A program made the translations under genes and the position numbers. Below, piece by piece: positions 1-11,620 of a stretch of 64,000 nucleotides of DNA. Location of the stretch: positions 4,836,001 to 4,900,000 of the forward strand of contig NC_047068.1 of assembly GCF_902459465.1 (NCBI RefSeq). The letters run 5' to 3'. The DNA is from Asterias rubens (lineage: Eukaryota; Echinodermata; Asteroidea; Forcipulatida; Asteriidae). Each line of letters starts with the position of its first letter. Within the stretch, counting starts at the first letter, position 1. The notes beneath the pieces are model-generated. The model worked only from the letters and a program-made list of their open reading frames with translations. It was not told the DNA's origin and did no database searches.

Positions 1-1128
1 AAATTAAAACAACATTTAACATATTACTTTTTTAAATCAATGAAAATTTGTCCCATTATAATAAATGTGTTTTATTAGTGGCATTGAAGAGGTGGTTTTG
101 CCAAAGTAATTGGGTTTCAAATTAAAAACAATTCCTTATCTGAATCAACCTCTGAACTGCAAGTGATTGGATTTGTTTCTGTGATTGCAATTAGCAACTG
201 GGCTGTCGTGACTGTCTTCAATGAAATTGGATGTCGGGTTTCAACTGCTTTGTCTTGATATTCACAGGAATGAAAATTGTAGTATAAGAAGAAAGGTTCT
301 TTGCTTTATTTGTTTGAAATTCTTCATCATTGCACGGTCGGGTTGTCATATTCGGGCTTTGGTTCAAATCCTGCTGGGGGTACAGATAGTATTTTCAGCT
401 AGTCCCCTGATTACTCGTGTTTCCACTGGAAACTCCAGTTTCCTCCCACATCTAAAACTGAAACTGTTTTTGGTTTTTTTCTTGAGTCTCTCAATATGGA
501 CTGTTTTTAGATTTTCTAGTGATTACATTTGCTTATCTTGAGTCCGTGGCTTCACAACTGGAATTCATTCATTGAATGAAACCTTTCTGTCCCGACTAAT
601 GTTCAGAAATTTTACCCCACCGGCACTATCGAAACACCAATACATGTATAGTCTTAACATGATTTTGTCCATGACTTTTAGGAGTATTTGCTTTAATGGC
701 TATGAAAGAGGTTCTCCAAGGTGAAATAGAGTTTTGTGATGTATCACAGGTCAACCATGGATAAATTTATTCCTCAATGGGTCAACAGAAGTGTCCTTAT
801 GAAAGTGGAACAAAATATATAATCTTTACTTAATTTTGATCATTGTTTTGAATTTTGCTATTTTCCTTGTTTGATCATTAAGAGGGAAATGTTCTTCCCG
901 GTAATTTTGTTGAAATTAGATCGAAAGAACTAGCTTACAAATTCTAAATTTTCTTGGCTGGGAGTGAACCGTTCAACAATCACTGTTGCTGTATCGGTAT
1001 TCTCGATACCAGCTCATATCAACCTCGTGTTCATATTCAACCATTTAATTTTCCCCACATTGAAAACCTGAATGGGGAGTAAAAACGTGGGAACGAGATC
1101 AACTTATACATGTATTTTACACTGTCGC
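1..1128. other. Upstream intergenic DNA, no gene seen
   Basis: AT-rich sequence before GET4. The open frames are short and show no family resemblance or splice-consistent continuation. I see no RNA gene or clear transposon end here. It may hold the 3' flank of a gene to the left. Confidence 0.5.
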
Positions 1129-1129
1129 G

Positions 1130-1140
1130 TATATATATAG
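1130..1140 (+). promoter_or_regulatory. Possible TATA box of GET4
   Basis: A run reading GTATATATATAG lies about 50 bp upstream of the GET4 start codon at 1185. The position would suit a short 5' UTR. Many animal housekeeping genes lack a TATA box, so this rests on sequence and spacing only. Confidence 0.3.
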
Positions 1141-1184
1141 TGTACGAAGTGTGTACATAAGATTACTGATGAACCAACAACATC

Positions 1185-4100
1185 ATGGCGGCTGCTGGAA
1201 GAGGAACTTCTCGTGTTTTGCAAAAACTAAAGCACAATGTGGAAGAAGGAAACTACTATGAAGCGCATCAAATGTATAGAACTCTTTATCACAGGTAAGA
1301 GAACATTTTTCTTTTGTACCAAAAAAACAAGTAGGCCTAGGTATGTTTTCCAGTGTTTTTCGCGAGTGAATTTTTTGTCCCTTTCCTTTGCTTTGATTTT
1401 GTGTGTGGAGGTGTGTCCCGCTGTTGTTTTTATGAAACTTGTACTAAAGTGACGTACGTGTACACAAAAATACAAGCTACAAAATCCTATTTAAACTTAT
1501 TCTCCTTCACTTTAGTTAGTCTTTATTCACAATTCAGTCCAATTTGTTCATAAATTTAAGGTTATGCCTACAGCCTTACACTTACAGGTCCATGCATTGC
1601 ATGTGTGCGGGTAAGACTCTAGTCTAGTGTAAGAGTTATTTACACTTTTTTACTCTTTCCAAACCAAACCTAATCTTGCCAAAATTGGGCTCGGAAAAGT
1701 TTCCACCACTTGGCGCCACCACTTTTTCAATCGATCTGAAATAATATGGTATGAAGGTAGACCCATGAATGAGTAACTGGGGTGCTGTACTCCTTTTTTC
1801 GAAATTTTGACATTCTCGGTCATACTAGCACGACCGAGAATGTCAAAATTTCGAAAAAAGGAGTACAGAACAGCGCCCCAGTTACTGGGTCTAGGGCTAG
1901 TAGTAGTATGAAGGTAGCTCCATGATCTAATTTACCTCACTGAGAATATCCCTTTTTGTAAAAATGAGTAAAAAAGTGGTGGTGCCATACAGAAAGTTAT
2001 CCCAAGTGAGCTCACCATGGTCCAGAAAATCCACTCCGCAAAAATAAAGTTGCTAAAAAAAAGGATAAATTCTCACATCACAATAATTCAGAATTTTTGC
2101 ATTTCGGTAACAAATATGGCTGCCTTAAGTTATCAATGGTAAGCTGTGCGCAAAGCTGGTCAAACCATTGGATCGTTGGTCATTATATGAGTCGTTAGTT
2201 AGCTTATTGGATCGTTAGTTATTATATGAGTCGTTAGTTAGCTTGCTACAGGCACAGTTGTTCGACCATTAGATAAGTAAAATGTTAAAATGCGTCTGAT
2301 ATTGATACTAAAGAGTCACATAGTGGCAAGTTGGTTAGCACTGGTTGGACTCTTTCATCATGATATGTCCATTGGCTAAACACCAAGTAATTGTGAACAT
2401 GTACACAGTCACCCTCCATCCTCCTAACTAGTATCAGGAGACTTAGGGTTATGACTCTCACAACTATTAAAGAATATTTATGAGGCGCCAAAATCCACCA
2501 AATTTAGGTGCTCAAGACGCAAATCACACGGTGAGTGGATGGTCAAAGTAAGTGCCTTCTGATAATTTCAACTCAGGGTCAGGGCTAATAATCTGCCATA
2601 GTGCTGAGGTCGTGACAAGTGCACAGCTGCCGGGACCTGGATTGTACAGGAGTTGAAATGCCCCCGTATACATGCTGATTCCGTGGTAAAGCCAGTACGA
2701 AAATCGCCCTGCGGGGCAATAGCGGAAGATGGCCTGAACCACATGCCAGGCCAAGTATACATCCCAGCCATGTCCCTGCTAATCACGGGTCTCCATTGGA
2801 GCTGGGACTACTATTTGTGCCTTTTCTTTGAATGATTGATTGAAAATGAGGGAGGGGGTACTTTTTGTGCCTTTTCTTGAATGATTGATTGGATAAGGAG
2901 GGTTGGTGTTTCTTTGGTCCGCATGATGAACCCATATCATTTTCAATAACACATCTTGCTATGTATAGTTTAGATCAATCAGAGTGCTGTCCATTTTGAT
3001 GCAGATTTATGGGCTAATTGTTATTTTGATGTTTATATCTTCAGATACATGACCCAGAAGAAACATGCAGAGGCAGTAGAGTTGATGTACAATGGAGCAA
3101 CTTTACTCCTCAGCCATAATCAGGTACAATTCATTCAACCTTTTCGTTTCATCTCAAACCATAACTAAATGTTATCACAGGGATTTTTTCTTTTCTTTTT
3201 AAAGATCAAATTTTAAAAGAAATGGAGATATATAAACATACCGCCCATATTGTAGGGTAGGGCTTTTTAAAACTAAGATGAATGTTAATATTGGGCGTCA
3301 TGCTCGCAATTTTTTGAGCACTCATGCAAAAAGTTCAGTTTTTTTTTCTCAACTATCACATCCCTGTTACCAACATGTGCTATGGATTTGCATCCGAAAT
3401 GTTGGGGTGTAGAAACTGTGGTTTTTTTAAAGTTGAATAACTTTTAGTAAAGAAAATCATGTGATCGTCTTCACCAATTTGTTTTTTCTTTGTAGTACGC
3501 AAGTGGAACTGATTTGTGTTTATTGTTAGTGGATGCATTCAACACATCTGATGCCCCGGTGAATACAGAAAACATAGGTATGTAACTATTGTAAAAGGGG
3601 GTTTCAAGACATTGGCATGATGACTAAACCATATATTGCCTATTGAGTACAATCTGTACATTGTCAAGATGGCTACAAGACAATCTTATGCAACATGCAC
3701 ATTGAAACGAAATTAGGATTATCAGTGCAATTCATCAACACACGGATATTTTAAATTTGGCTGTTTTCAAACTTTGGACCTTGATATTCATTTCAATTTG
3801 TCTGTACTTTCCCTGATGATTAACAGATAAAACATCGAGCCTGGTGTCTGCAATCCCTGCTGAGGTTCCAGAAAGAGGGAAACTTATAAACTCTGCTCTA
3901 CAGTGGTCTAAATCCAGTAATACTGCCTTCAAGTCTGGAGACCCTGAACTTCATCAGAGACTCGCAGTTACCCTCTGGAAAGGTAAAACTCTGCCAATCG
4001 TTTCTAGTGGTCAATACATGGTGGAACTGTGATGGGAAAAATGCTTACTTGATATCAAGTTGAAACTTGCCTTAAAAACCTTGAGAAGAATTCCATCCGA

Positions 4101-7100
4101 GAAGCTGACATCTATTCATGTTTATTTAGTTTTAGGGTTTTAGGACTTTGAGGTTGCATAACATGGCACTACATGCTGTTTTTACACTTTTCAAAAAATT
4201 AAATATAGAAGCAACTATAATTTAACTAGTTATGTTTACAAAATGTATCTTAAAAACTAAGAGAGGGAATAAATGGCAAATCTCTTTAACATCATTGCTG
4301 TTCCATGCCTGTTAATGAATGGGGTTTTTAAACAAGTTTTAAGAATCCTTCGTCCTTGCAACCCTGTAGTTTTTAAAATGATAAATCAGGGAATTAAAGC
4401 TGTGTAGTGCTTTTCATGCTTGGCAAATCCTACAAAATTTGACTTTGGAATACTAACCTACTAATATTATTATAATGGTTGTGTATTCTTGCACTCCTTT
4501 AATCTAGTCTTGATTATTATCTTAACAGAGAAGAATTACCTGGAAGCTAGATATCATTTTCTTCATTCCTATGACGGAGAGGGTTGTGCTACGATGTTGA
4601 TTGAGTACCATGTTGCTAACGGTTACCCCAGTGAGGTAGACATGTTTGTAGCTCAAGCTGTGTTCCAGTAAGTTCATTTTCTTTGTTGAAACTTTTAAAA
4701 CATTGAAGTTATATTTGTTAAATCTCAACTGTTCACCAGTTGACACCAACTAATTCTCAATGTTAACTGTGCCACCCATGTTAATGTTTTCATAAATAAA
4801 TTTGAAAATATTTGTCGTTAAATATTATTATTGAATTGAAATCATGACTATATCAAAGTAAAGATACCAAAACAGCATATTAACCTTTGATTGGTCAATT
4901 TTCATCTGCTGTGGATCTTGCCAAACACAGAATATTTTGAAAAAGGTCTCCTATTTGATCCTCTGCCATAACTGACCAACTACAGAATGTAAATTCATTT
5001 ATTCCCCTTGTAATTATTTTGTTAGGTACCTGTGCCTGAAGAACAAGGCCTGTGCAACTCTGACATTTCATATATACACAGAAAAACACCCTGCTATCGA
5101 GAGTGGTCCACCATTCATTCTACCTCTTTTGAACTTCTTATGGTTTATGTTGATGGCAGTAGAAAGGTAAGATTATATGAATTGTTGAGCTGGATACTGA
5201 GAATATCTTTCTTTTTACTTGATCAGTTTCAATTCAATTCATTAAAACATTTATGTGGGTATAGACTGTGCAAGTCTCGCGCGGATTTGAACTTCCAGGA
5301 CCATTGTGGTCCCAACCTTATGGAGTTTTACGTTGGGGAGATTTTGTTTCGTCCATTACTTTAGTTTAATGTAGTTCATGACCATAAAAATGACATATGT
5401 TGTTAAAAATGTATTATTAATTAATATCATATATAAAAGTAAAAAACAAAGTCAACATAATAACAAAGAAAAACCGATATTTAAATTTGACCTCAGGTCA
5501 GGTTACTTGGTAAAAATGGGATTTACCAATGGGGTTTCAAAAAATTTAAGATCAAACAAACATCCTTGTCCCAGAGTTTTTCTTTTGTCTATACATAGAC
5601 TTTAACCGATAATTGTGTATTTGTTTAAAAAGCTGAAACTAATTTAAACAAGCTCTATGAGGTATTTTTGTTGTTCAGATTCGGCATTAAAAATAAATTA
5701 AAGCAAAGATTTTATTCATAAAAAAATTAAGTTCTTCAGTTGTCGTGTTTTCTCGCTCGGGTGCGCGCGAGACTTGCACAGTCTATTACCCTCACATATT
5801 AAATACATAGTTTGTGTTTTATGATAATAACAGTGGCAGTTATAAATAGTAGCCAACATTATAAACAATTAGAAAGGCAACACTAAGGCTTGGGTGAAGG
5901 TATGGCTTTTTTGTATCCTACCCTATTGACAGACATACACTGAATATAACCAAATTTAACCAATGGGAGACTTTCTGGGACGATAGAGGGCAGCAGACTT
6001 ACCGGGTAAATCCATTGTTCTCAGAATTATGCGCATGTTCAGAACTACGTAAACAATGGAAATATACCCGGTATGTCTGCTGCCATCTAGCGTTGGAAAG
6101 TCTCCTATTGAGGTTGAAAACTGACTGGGCCCAATGTCATCAAACTGTTAGTTACGTTGTGGTATGACCCATTGCTAAGATATAGGATTCAAGCTGCCTC
6201 TAGCTAATGGAAATACTCAATGGTCTTGTGGTAATCTGTGGAATGGTTGAGGGTGCAAATCTTGTCTGGATTTTTGTTCACTAGGTTTGGAGAAAGTAAC
6301 GAGTATACAGTGCGTTACACACACTGGTGTTTTGGTAAAATCAAATAATGTTCTTTATCGCGGATGGCATGCAAATTTGACATCTGTCAAAATATTGCTT
6401 GGCAAATTTATTTTGAGAGAAGGATAAGCAGGGTCCTGACACATTCTGTTGCAAGTGTTTTTCTTTTCAAATCGAGACTAGTGGGTGTACAGGGTTTATA
6501 TTAGTTAAGGACTAATGATAGTCAATAGCCATTGTTATGTCAGCTTAATTGTTTTCTGGTTTTGTTTTTTAGTGGCAAGCTTCCAACCTTTACTGTATTG
6601 TGTGAACAGTATCAGCCAAGCTTAAAACGAGACCCAGTATATTTGGAGTACCTAGATAGAATAGGCCAACTATTCTTTGGCTTGCCCCCACCATCAGGAC
6701 CTTCAGCAGGGGGCGGCATGTTTGGTGAGTATACCTCTTTTTCACATTAGTTGAATCCTTTTCCTCAAATTTTAGATACAAGTGGGGGTGGACGACAATG
6801 CACAGTAACCACCACTACTCAAAAAGAGATTCAGTTCAATTCAATTCTTAATTCATCATGCCCAGCATGAAAATCACTTTTTTGATTTGCACATTCAAAC
6901 ACAGTTATTAAAAATAGCCAAAAAACATACATGAACCGTAGAAATTAAAACTGCAACAATATAATGGTGTTACCTCAAACCTTTTTTAGTTATATGCACA
7001 GTAAATGAAACCAACATGCACATGGGTTAATTCAAGAGTGGCACTTGACCTAAAATCCCCCAATCATGCTCAAAGGATCTGCTTGGGTGTTATATAACAG

Positions 7101-7267
7101 GAAATACAAGTGGTGGCTACCTTGGATTAACAGTGAGCTAAACATTTGTCACAACTTGTTATTATTTTAATCTTACAGATAATCTTCTGCGTAGTTTTCT
7201 TGGTGGTGAATCGGGAAATGACGATGAAGTACAAGTGGCTTCTCCAGCTGAGGAGGAATTAGATTGA
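1185..7267 (+). CDS. GET4: GET4 (TRC35), subunit of the BAG6/TRC tail-anchored protein targeting complex
   Basis: Eight coding exons join in phase: 1185-1294, 3045-3123, 3496-3577, 3827-3982, 4529-4667, 5026-5166, 6573-6724, 7179-7267. They total 948 nt and encode 315 aa; human GET4 is about 327 aa. All introns are GT-AG. Hallmarks of the alpha-solenoid family are visible: [20 protein letters not shown] in exons 1-2, [11 protein letters not shown] in exon 4, [20 protein letters not shown] and [11 protein letters not shown] in exon 5, [10 protein letters not shown] and PLLNFLWF in exon 6, [13 protein letters not shown] and [11 protein letters not shown] in exon 7. The C terminus is acidic and ends ELD, as in vertebrates. 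In the known pathway GET4 bridges GET3/TRC40 and UBL4A/BAG6 in the cytosol and hands tail-anchored membrane proteins to GET3. The start at 1185 gives the short Ala-rich N terminus expected before the first helix. The stop codon sits in the first unit of a tandem repeat. Call is firm; exon edges rest on phase and homology. Confidence 0.95.
1772..1886. mobile_element. Near-perfect inverted repeat (foldback/MITE-like) in GET4 intron 1
   Basis: Arms of about 50 bp (1772-1821 and 1832-1886) are reverse complements with few mismatches around a 10-bp loop. The left arm opens AGTAACTGGGGTGCTGTACT and the right arm closes with GCGCCCCAGTTACT. Both sides carry a similar flank (ATGAAGGTAG). The structure fits a small foldback element or MITE, and its RNA would form a strong hairpin. 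Confidence 0.75.
5257..5791. mobile_element. 535-bp element with terminal inverted repeats in GET4 intron 6
   Basis: The left end reads GGGTATAGACTGTGCAAGTC and continues TCGCGCG. The right end is its reverse complement with one extra A. There is no coding content, so it is probably a non-autonomous DNA transposon. I could not define a clear target-site duplication. Confidence 0.7.
5961..6110. mobile_element. Foldback MITE-like hairpin in GET4 intron 6
   Basis: Two arms of about 58 bp (start CAATGGGAGACTTTC; end GAAAGTCTCCTATTG) flank a spacer of about 35 bp. The arms share GGCAGCAGAC and ACCGGGTA blocks with a few mismatches. No coding capacity. Confidence 0.7.
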
Positions 7268-7470
7268 TGTAACTTATATGAGACATTCAAGTCTCCATCA
7301 ATCTTACGTTGTGTCTTCTGCTTAGGGGAATTAGATTGATGTAACTTATATGAGACATTCAAGTCTCCATCAATCTTACGTTGTGTCTTCTGTTTAGGGG
7401 GAATTAGATTGATGTAACTTATATGAGACATTCAAGTCTCCATAAATCTTACGTTGTGTCTTCTGTTTTT
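7252..7470 (+). repeat. Tandem repeat, 3 copies of 72-73 bp, covering the GET4 stop codon
   Basis: Units begin GGAATTAGATTGATGTAACT, so each contains the final Glu-Leu-Asp-stop of GET4. The first copy holds the real stop (7265-7267); the next start near 7328 and 7401. Copies are nearly identical, so the duplication is young or homogenised. It lengthens the 3' UTR without changing the protein. Confidence 0.9.
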
Positions 7471-7697
7471 ATATTTCAATCCTCTTGTTGGAAATACTTG
7501 TTGATTCTGAACATTTTAAAGGTGTCTGTTTAGAAGGCTTTAACTGAATGAAACACAAATTATATCAACATAGGGCAAATGAAAGGACTGTTAGTTCCCA
7601 ATGCAATATAACTTCATTACCTAAAATTCCTTTTGAGTGATCAATGTAATCATTACACATTCTTTATTGTAGGAAAATATTTACAAAAATCACAAAG

Positions 7698-7703
7698 AAT
7701 AAA
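7698..7703 (+). terminator. Candidate polyadenylation signal of GET4 (AATAAA)
   Basis: Canonical AATAAA about 430 bp after the stop codon, in AT-rich sequence. It is the first exact match I see downstream of the stop. No transcript evidence is available. Confidence 0.4.
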
Positions 7704-8113
7704 CATTACATAAAATGATATTAATTTGAATATAAATTAAACAAGTCAAAACAGAAGGATTTATAAACACTATTCAAACTTTAAGGTACCTTGATCATAC
7801 GTTTGACATCAAAATCCCTTTATTGTTTGCATCTAGGTCCAGTATAAACTTGCAGGAACGAAATCCATTTGTTATCAACAATTTTAAACTGAATCAGTAT
7901 CTATGTATAATTCTTTCTATTGATGATAAAAGAACGTTCTTGATAAAGTTGTTTAGCCATTATTGGAATATCATAGTACCCATAGTTAATTCAAATCTTT
8001 CTATTTTGTTTTATTGTACAAGGGTTTCAAAGTTGGTCTTTTTTGTTTATTTATTCATTATTTTTTATTTTTTAACTTTGTGTTTGGTGGTTGTTTTTGT
8101 TAATATATATTTA

Positions 8114-8560
8114 AAGGCACTGTACATGTTTGGTTATTGTCAAAGACCAGTGTTCTCACTTGGTGTATCCCATCATAACACTTAAAGGCTGTGGACACTA
8201 TTGGTCATTGTCAAAGACTAGCCTTCAAAGTTGGTGTATCTAAACATGAATAAAAAAAAATACCTGTGAAAATTTGGGCTCAATTGGTCATCGAAATTGC
8301 GAGAAAATAATGAAAGAAAAAACACCCTTGTTGTTAGAAGTTGTGTGCTTTCAGATAGGAATAAAAGACTTCTAGCTAGAAGTCTTTTAATATTTTAGTG
8401 AGAAATTACCTCTTTCTCAAAAAAAACTACGTTCCCTCAGAGGGAGTCGTTTCTCACAATGTTTTATACTATCAACAGCTCTCCAATGCTCGTTACCAAG
8501 TCAGTTTTTAAGTTAATATTTGTTTTGAGTAATTACCAAACGTGTACCTTCCCTTTAAAG
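8114..8560. mobile_element. Diverged copy of TIR family 1 (about 380 bp), plus an extra end fragment
   Basis: Starts TTAAAGGCTGTGGACACTAT near 8183 and ends with ...CCCTTTAAAG at 8560. It contains family 1 blocks in reverse order (CACCCTTGTTG, GAAAGCACACAA-type complement, CTCCCTCTGA complement). A partial second copy of one end lies just upstream at 8114-8180. See also 24617, 30898, 34117 and 36168. Confidence 0.7.
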
Positions 8561-8758
8561 TTATAGTAAAATGAGCTAAATAGGTCTATATTAAATTTTG
8601 AAAATGAGATTAATTTTGTTCAACAAGATTAACATTAACTGCACTGAACCCGACTCTGCTTTTGTGATGGGAAGGATGTTATATTGTTTTATTTACTTGA
8701 TTATCTCATCTAGCCAACCGTCGGTCCATTGACAAAAGTAGTTATAATCGGCATTCTT

Positions 8759-9200
8759 GTGACATTTGTTTTTCGGTTTTTTATACTTGGCGCGCATGCT
8801 GGTGAAGCCGTACTGTTACTATGCTAACCATCATTAAGGTAGCAGTTCAGACTACATTCCACCAAACGCAAAACTAAACAAGCAGTTTCATTTTGATTGG
8901 TTTGAGATGGCTACAGTTACGTCAGTTTAAATAAAAATAGTGATTTAGTCTGCTTAATTGTGACATTTGTTTTGAGGCTTGTTATGATTAGCGTGCATGC
9001 TGATGAAGCCGTACTGTTACTATGCCAACCATCATTAAGGTAGCAGTTAAGACTACATTCCACCAAACGCAAAACTAAACAAGCAGTTTCATTTTGATTG
9101 GTTTGGGATGGCTACAGTTACGTCTGTTTTAATAAAAATAGTGATTTAGTCTGCATAATTGTGACATTTGTTTTGAGGCTTGTTATGCTTAGGCTTAGCT
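8759..9200. repeat. Imperfect tandem duplication, period about 201 bp
   Basis: Two long copies (from about 8759 and 8960) and the start of a third (about 9161) share GTGACATTTGTTT, GAAGCCGTACTGTTACTATG and CCACCAAACGCAAAACTAAA. No coding content. The rest of the GET4-formin spacer (9201-10549) shows nothing I recognise. Confidence 0.75.
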
Positions 9201-10549
9201 TGCTTGCTGGCAAAGCACTTTAGACATCTTAATAGCTGTGGCTAAATCACTGACTCTGCTCAAACAACATAACCATTCAGGTTTACATATAACTGTAATT
9301 GCCATATCTCTTTTAGGAAATTCACCATTAAGATGTGACTATACCTTTTGGGGCAAAGGTGCGTCAATCCCATAAACATTTTCATTTATTAATTTTCATT
9401 TACTGACTGTATTTAGCTAGTGAACATAAAGCAATGATTGATTGAAGTGTTTGTTGTACAGAACAAAACTGGCGAACACTGCATAAAAGTCTATGACATT
9501 TAAAATAGTTTATTTTTCATTTTAATCAAAATGTTAATAACATTTTTGTGAATTGTTTTGAAATTAAGAATAAATCACTTATGATATACTTGTTGTGATA
9601 CAATAACATCTGTATTATTTGTGACAAGTAGTTGTAAATACATTTTTTTTGTCAGTACTAATAAATCCTGCTCTCTGGATGAATGGCAGGTACAAGTGCA
9701 CAGTTTTGGATGGCTGCTGTTGCGGAGCCGTACTACATGTACACAGTTTTATTTGAAGCCCTAAAAATAGCCCTTAAAATAACTCGGAAGCATTGTTAGT
9801 TTCATATGATTATCATTTTGAAACGTGAGACTGCAAGTAGGGTACATTATAAGATGTATAAATATGTTGTTTTGTCATGTTTCAAAACTTGCTGATTTGT
9901 TTAATTTTCAGTCATTTGATAATACTTTTCAGTCAAATTACTTCTCATTACATAACCCTATTAATTTCTTGCATTATAAAATGCAAGAAAGTAAGGTAAT
10001 TAATGACGAGAGAAACTGACAGGGTAACTTTGTACAATTTGTGGTTGCATAAAGATAAATTGACAAGAGGATGCAAATTCTATACTAAAGAGACAAATTG
10101 CGACCGGATAGTGAAAATTTAATTAATATAATTGAGGATTATTTTTGAATAATGATTGACGATCTGCCCATTCTAAAAGGGTGTTAACTTGAATGTTGAG
10201 TTAAGCTTATAAGGTAAACAGCTCCGATGATTTGATTTGGGCATCATTAATGAAACACTCCAATTAATCAATCAGTCAATCAAGGCTATACAAATGATAA
10301 CACTGAACAACAGCAATGACAAGCAGATCACCCAGCATCTCATCAACCCTTATTTTTAATAACAGTCTTGAATCAAGTCTAGTTGTAAATAAAGAATTTT
10401 CAACGGCCGCTAGGTGGCCTTCATTCAGTGGCAGTGAAAGGATTATGAGCACGTGACCAACCAACGGACGCTGTGACTAAGGAAGAGCCAATCAAATCAC
10501 TCCTTTGATAAAGACATGCATTATTCATATCAGAAATACAATAGACCCA

Positions 10550-10719
10550 GTGAAGCGTGCACGTGGAAAAGTCTTGCGTGTGAATGTGTGTACACAAAAT
10601 TCCAAGACTGGAAATTCCTATTTTGTAATGGAGTCATTGTAAATTGTCGGAATATTGTGAGTGTTTTCGTCGTATTTGGAACCTGAAACGTAAATGACAT
10701 AGACTATGGTGTGAACTAG
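10550..10719 (+). other. Possible non-coding first exon of the delphilin-like gene
   Basis: The coding exon at 14116 begins with a splice acceptor, so a 5' UTR exon must lie upstream. A strong donor (GAACTAG|GTAAGT) at 10719/10720 follows AT-rich sequence with no long frame. It is a plausible candidate, but any donor between here and 14115 could serve. Confidence 0.25.
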
Positions 10720-11360
10720 GTAAGTTTGAGGTTGGCATGCAATATTTGCTAGTGGTTTTATCATCGAACATTCTCGTTTTTGGGGCCTAATCCTTTTAAA
10801 TTCACCACAAAATAAAGAAAGAAAATAGACCTACAATGTACCCCAAAAGAGGTAGGTGTACACTCCTCAGATCAGTTCAGTTCAACATGAAGGTCTCCTA
10901 CCTCCATGGTTCAACATGGTTTTAATCGTCATTTACCCCAAAGTTTTGGTGGGTGGGCGACCAGTGGATGCTGTTTTCAAATGTGGACTCTGGGAGCTCC
11001 AGTCTCCACCATGCTGGGACCATCTGGGACAGACCATGGAGGTAGAACATGATTTCGAAGTTTATCTTTGTAATTTTATGAATGACACTTTTACTTTTTA
11101 TGTGATGTCAGGTAGAGCCGTGGTTAAAAAAGAGCAGACCATATGATTTATTATTTTGTATAGGGTCAAAATTTATTGATGATGATACTTATAATACACA
11201 AAATGATTAGTTTGTAGCTGGCAGTGGTCCTCTAGACTTCACCTTGAGTCCATGCTTCCTTCAATGCTTCCAATTTGGTGATGTCCCAAGTTATATTCCA
11301 GTTAGGAGCTATACTAACTTGCAGTCTATGACGACCAACGACCTACCAGCTAGCCGTCAT

Positions 11361-11620
11361 AGCTGGGCCCAATTTCATAGAGCTGCTAAGCACACAAATT
11401 TGCTTAGCATGAAATATTTTGCCTTGATAAAAACAGGATTACCAACCGAATTTCCACGTGATTTTCAGGATAGGCAAACAATAGCTGAATACCAGTAACA
11501 AGCAATATGCAACATAAACATATGGTATGGAAATTTGGTTGGTAATCTTGTTTTTATCAAGGAAGAAATTTCATTCTAAGCAAATTTTTGTGCTTAGCAG
11601 CTCTATGAAATTGGGCCCTG
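11361..11620. mobile_element. Foldback MITE, arms about 95 bp
   Basis: Left arm starts GGGCCCAATTTCATAGAGCT and continues through GCTAAGCAC, CTTGATAAAAACA and GATTACCAACC. The right arm is its reverse complement, ending at TTGGGCCC. A spacer of about 70 bp separates them. It lies upstream of the formin coding region. In 11621-14115 I see no gene, only AT-rich DNA and ATGTAC simple repeat near 13805. Confidence 0.75.

Noticed and set aside
221..541. 106-codon frame upstream of GET4
   Set aside because: No family resemblance, no splice continuation, and composition like the surrounding AT-rich DNA.
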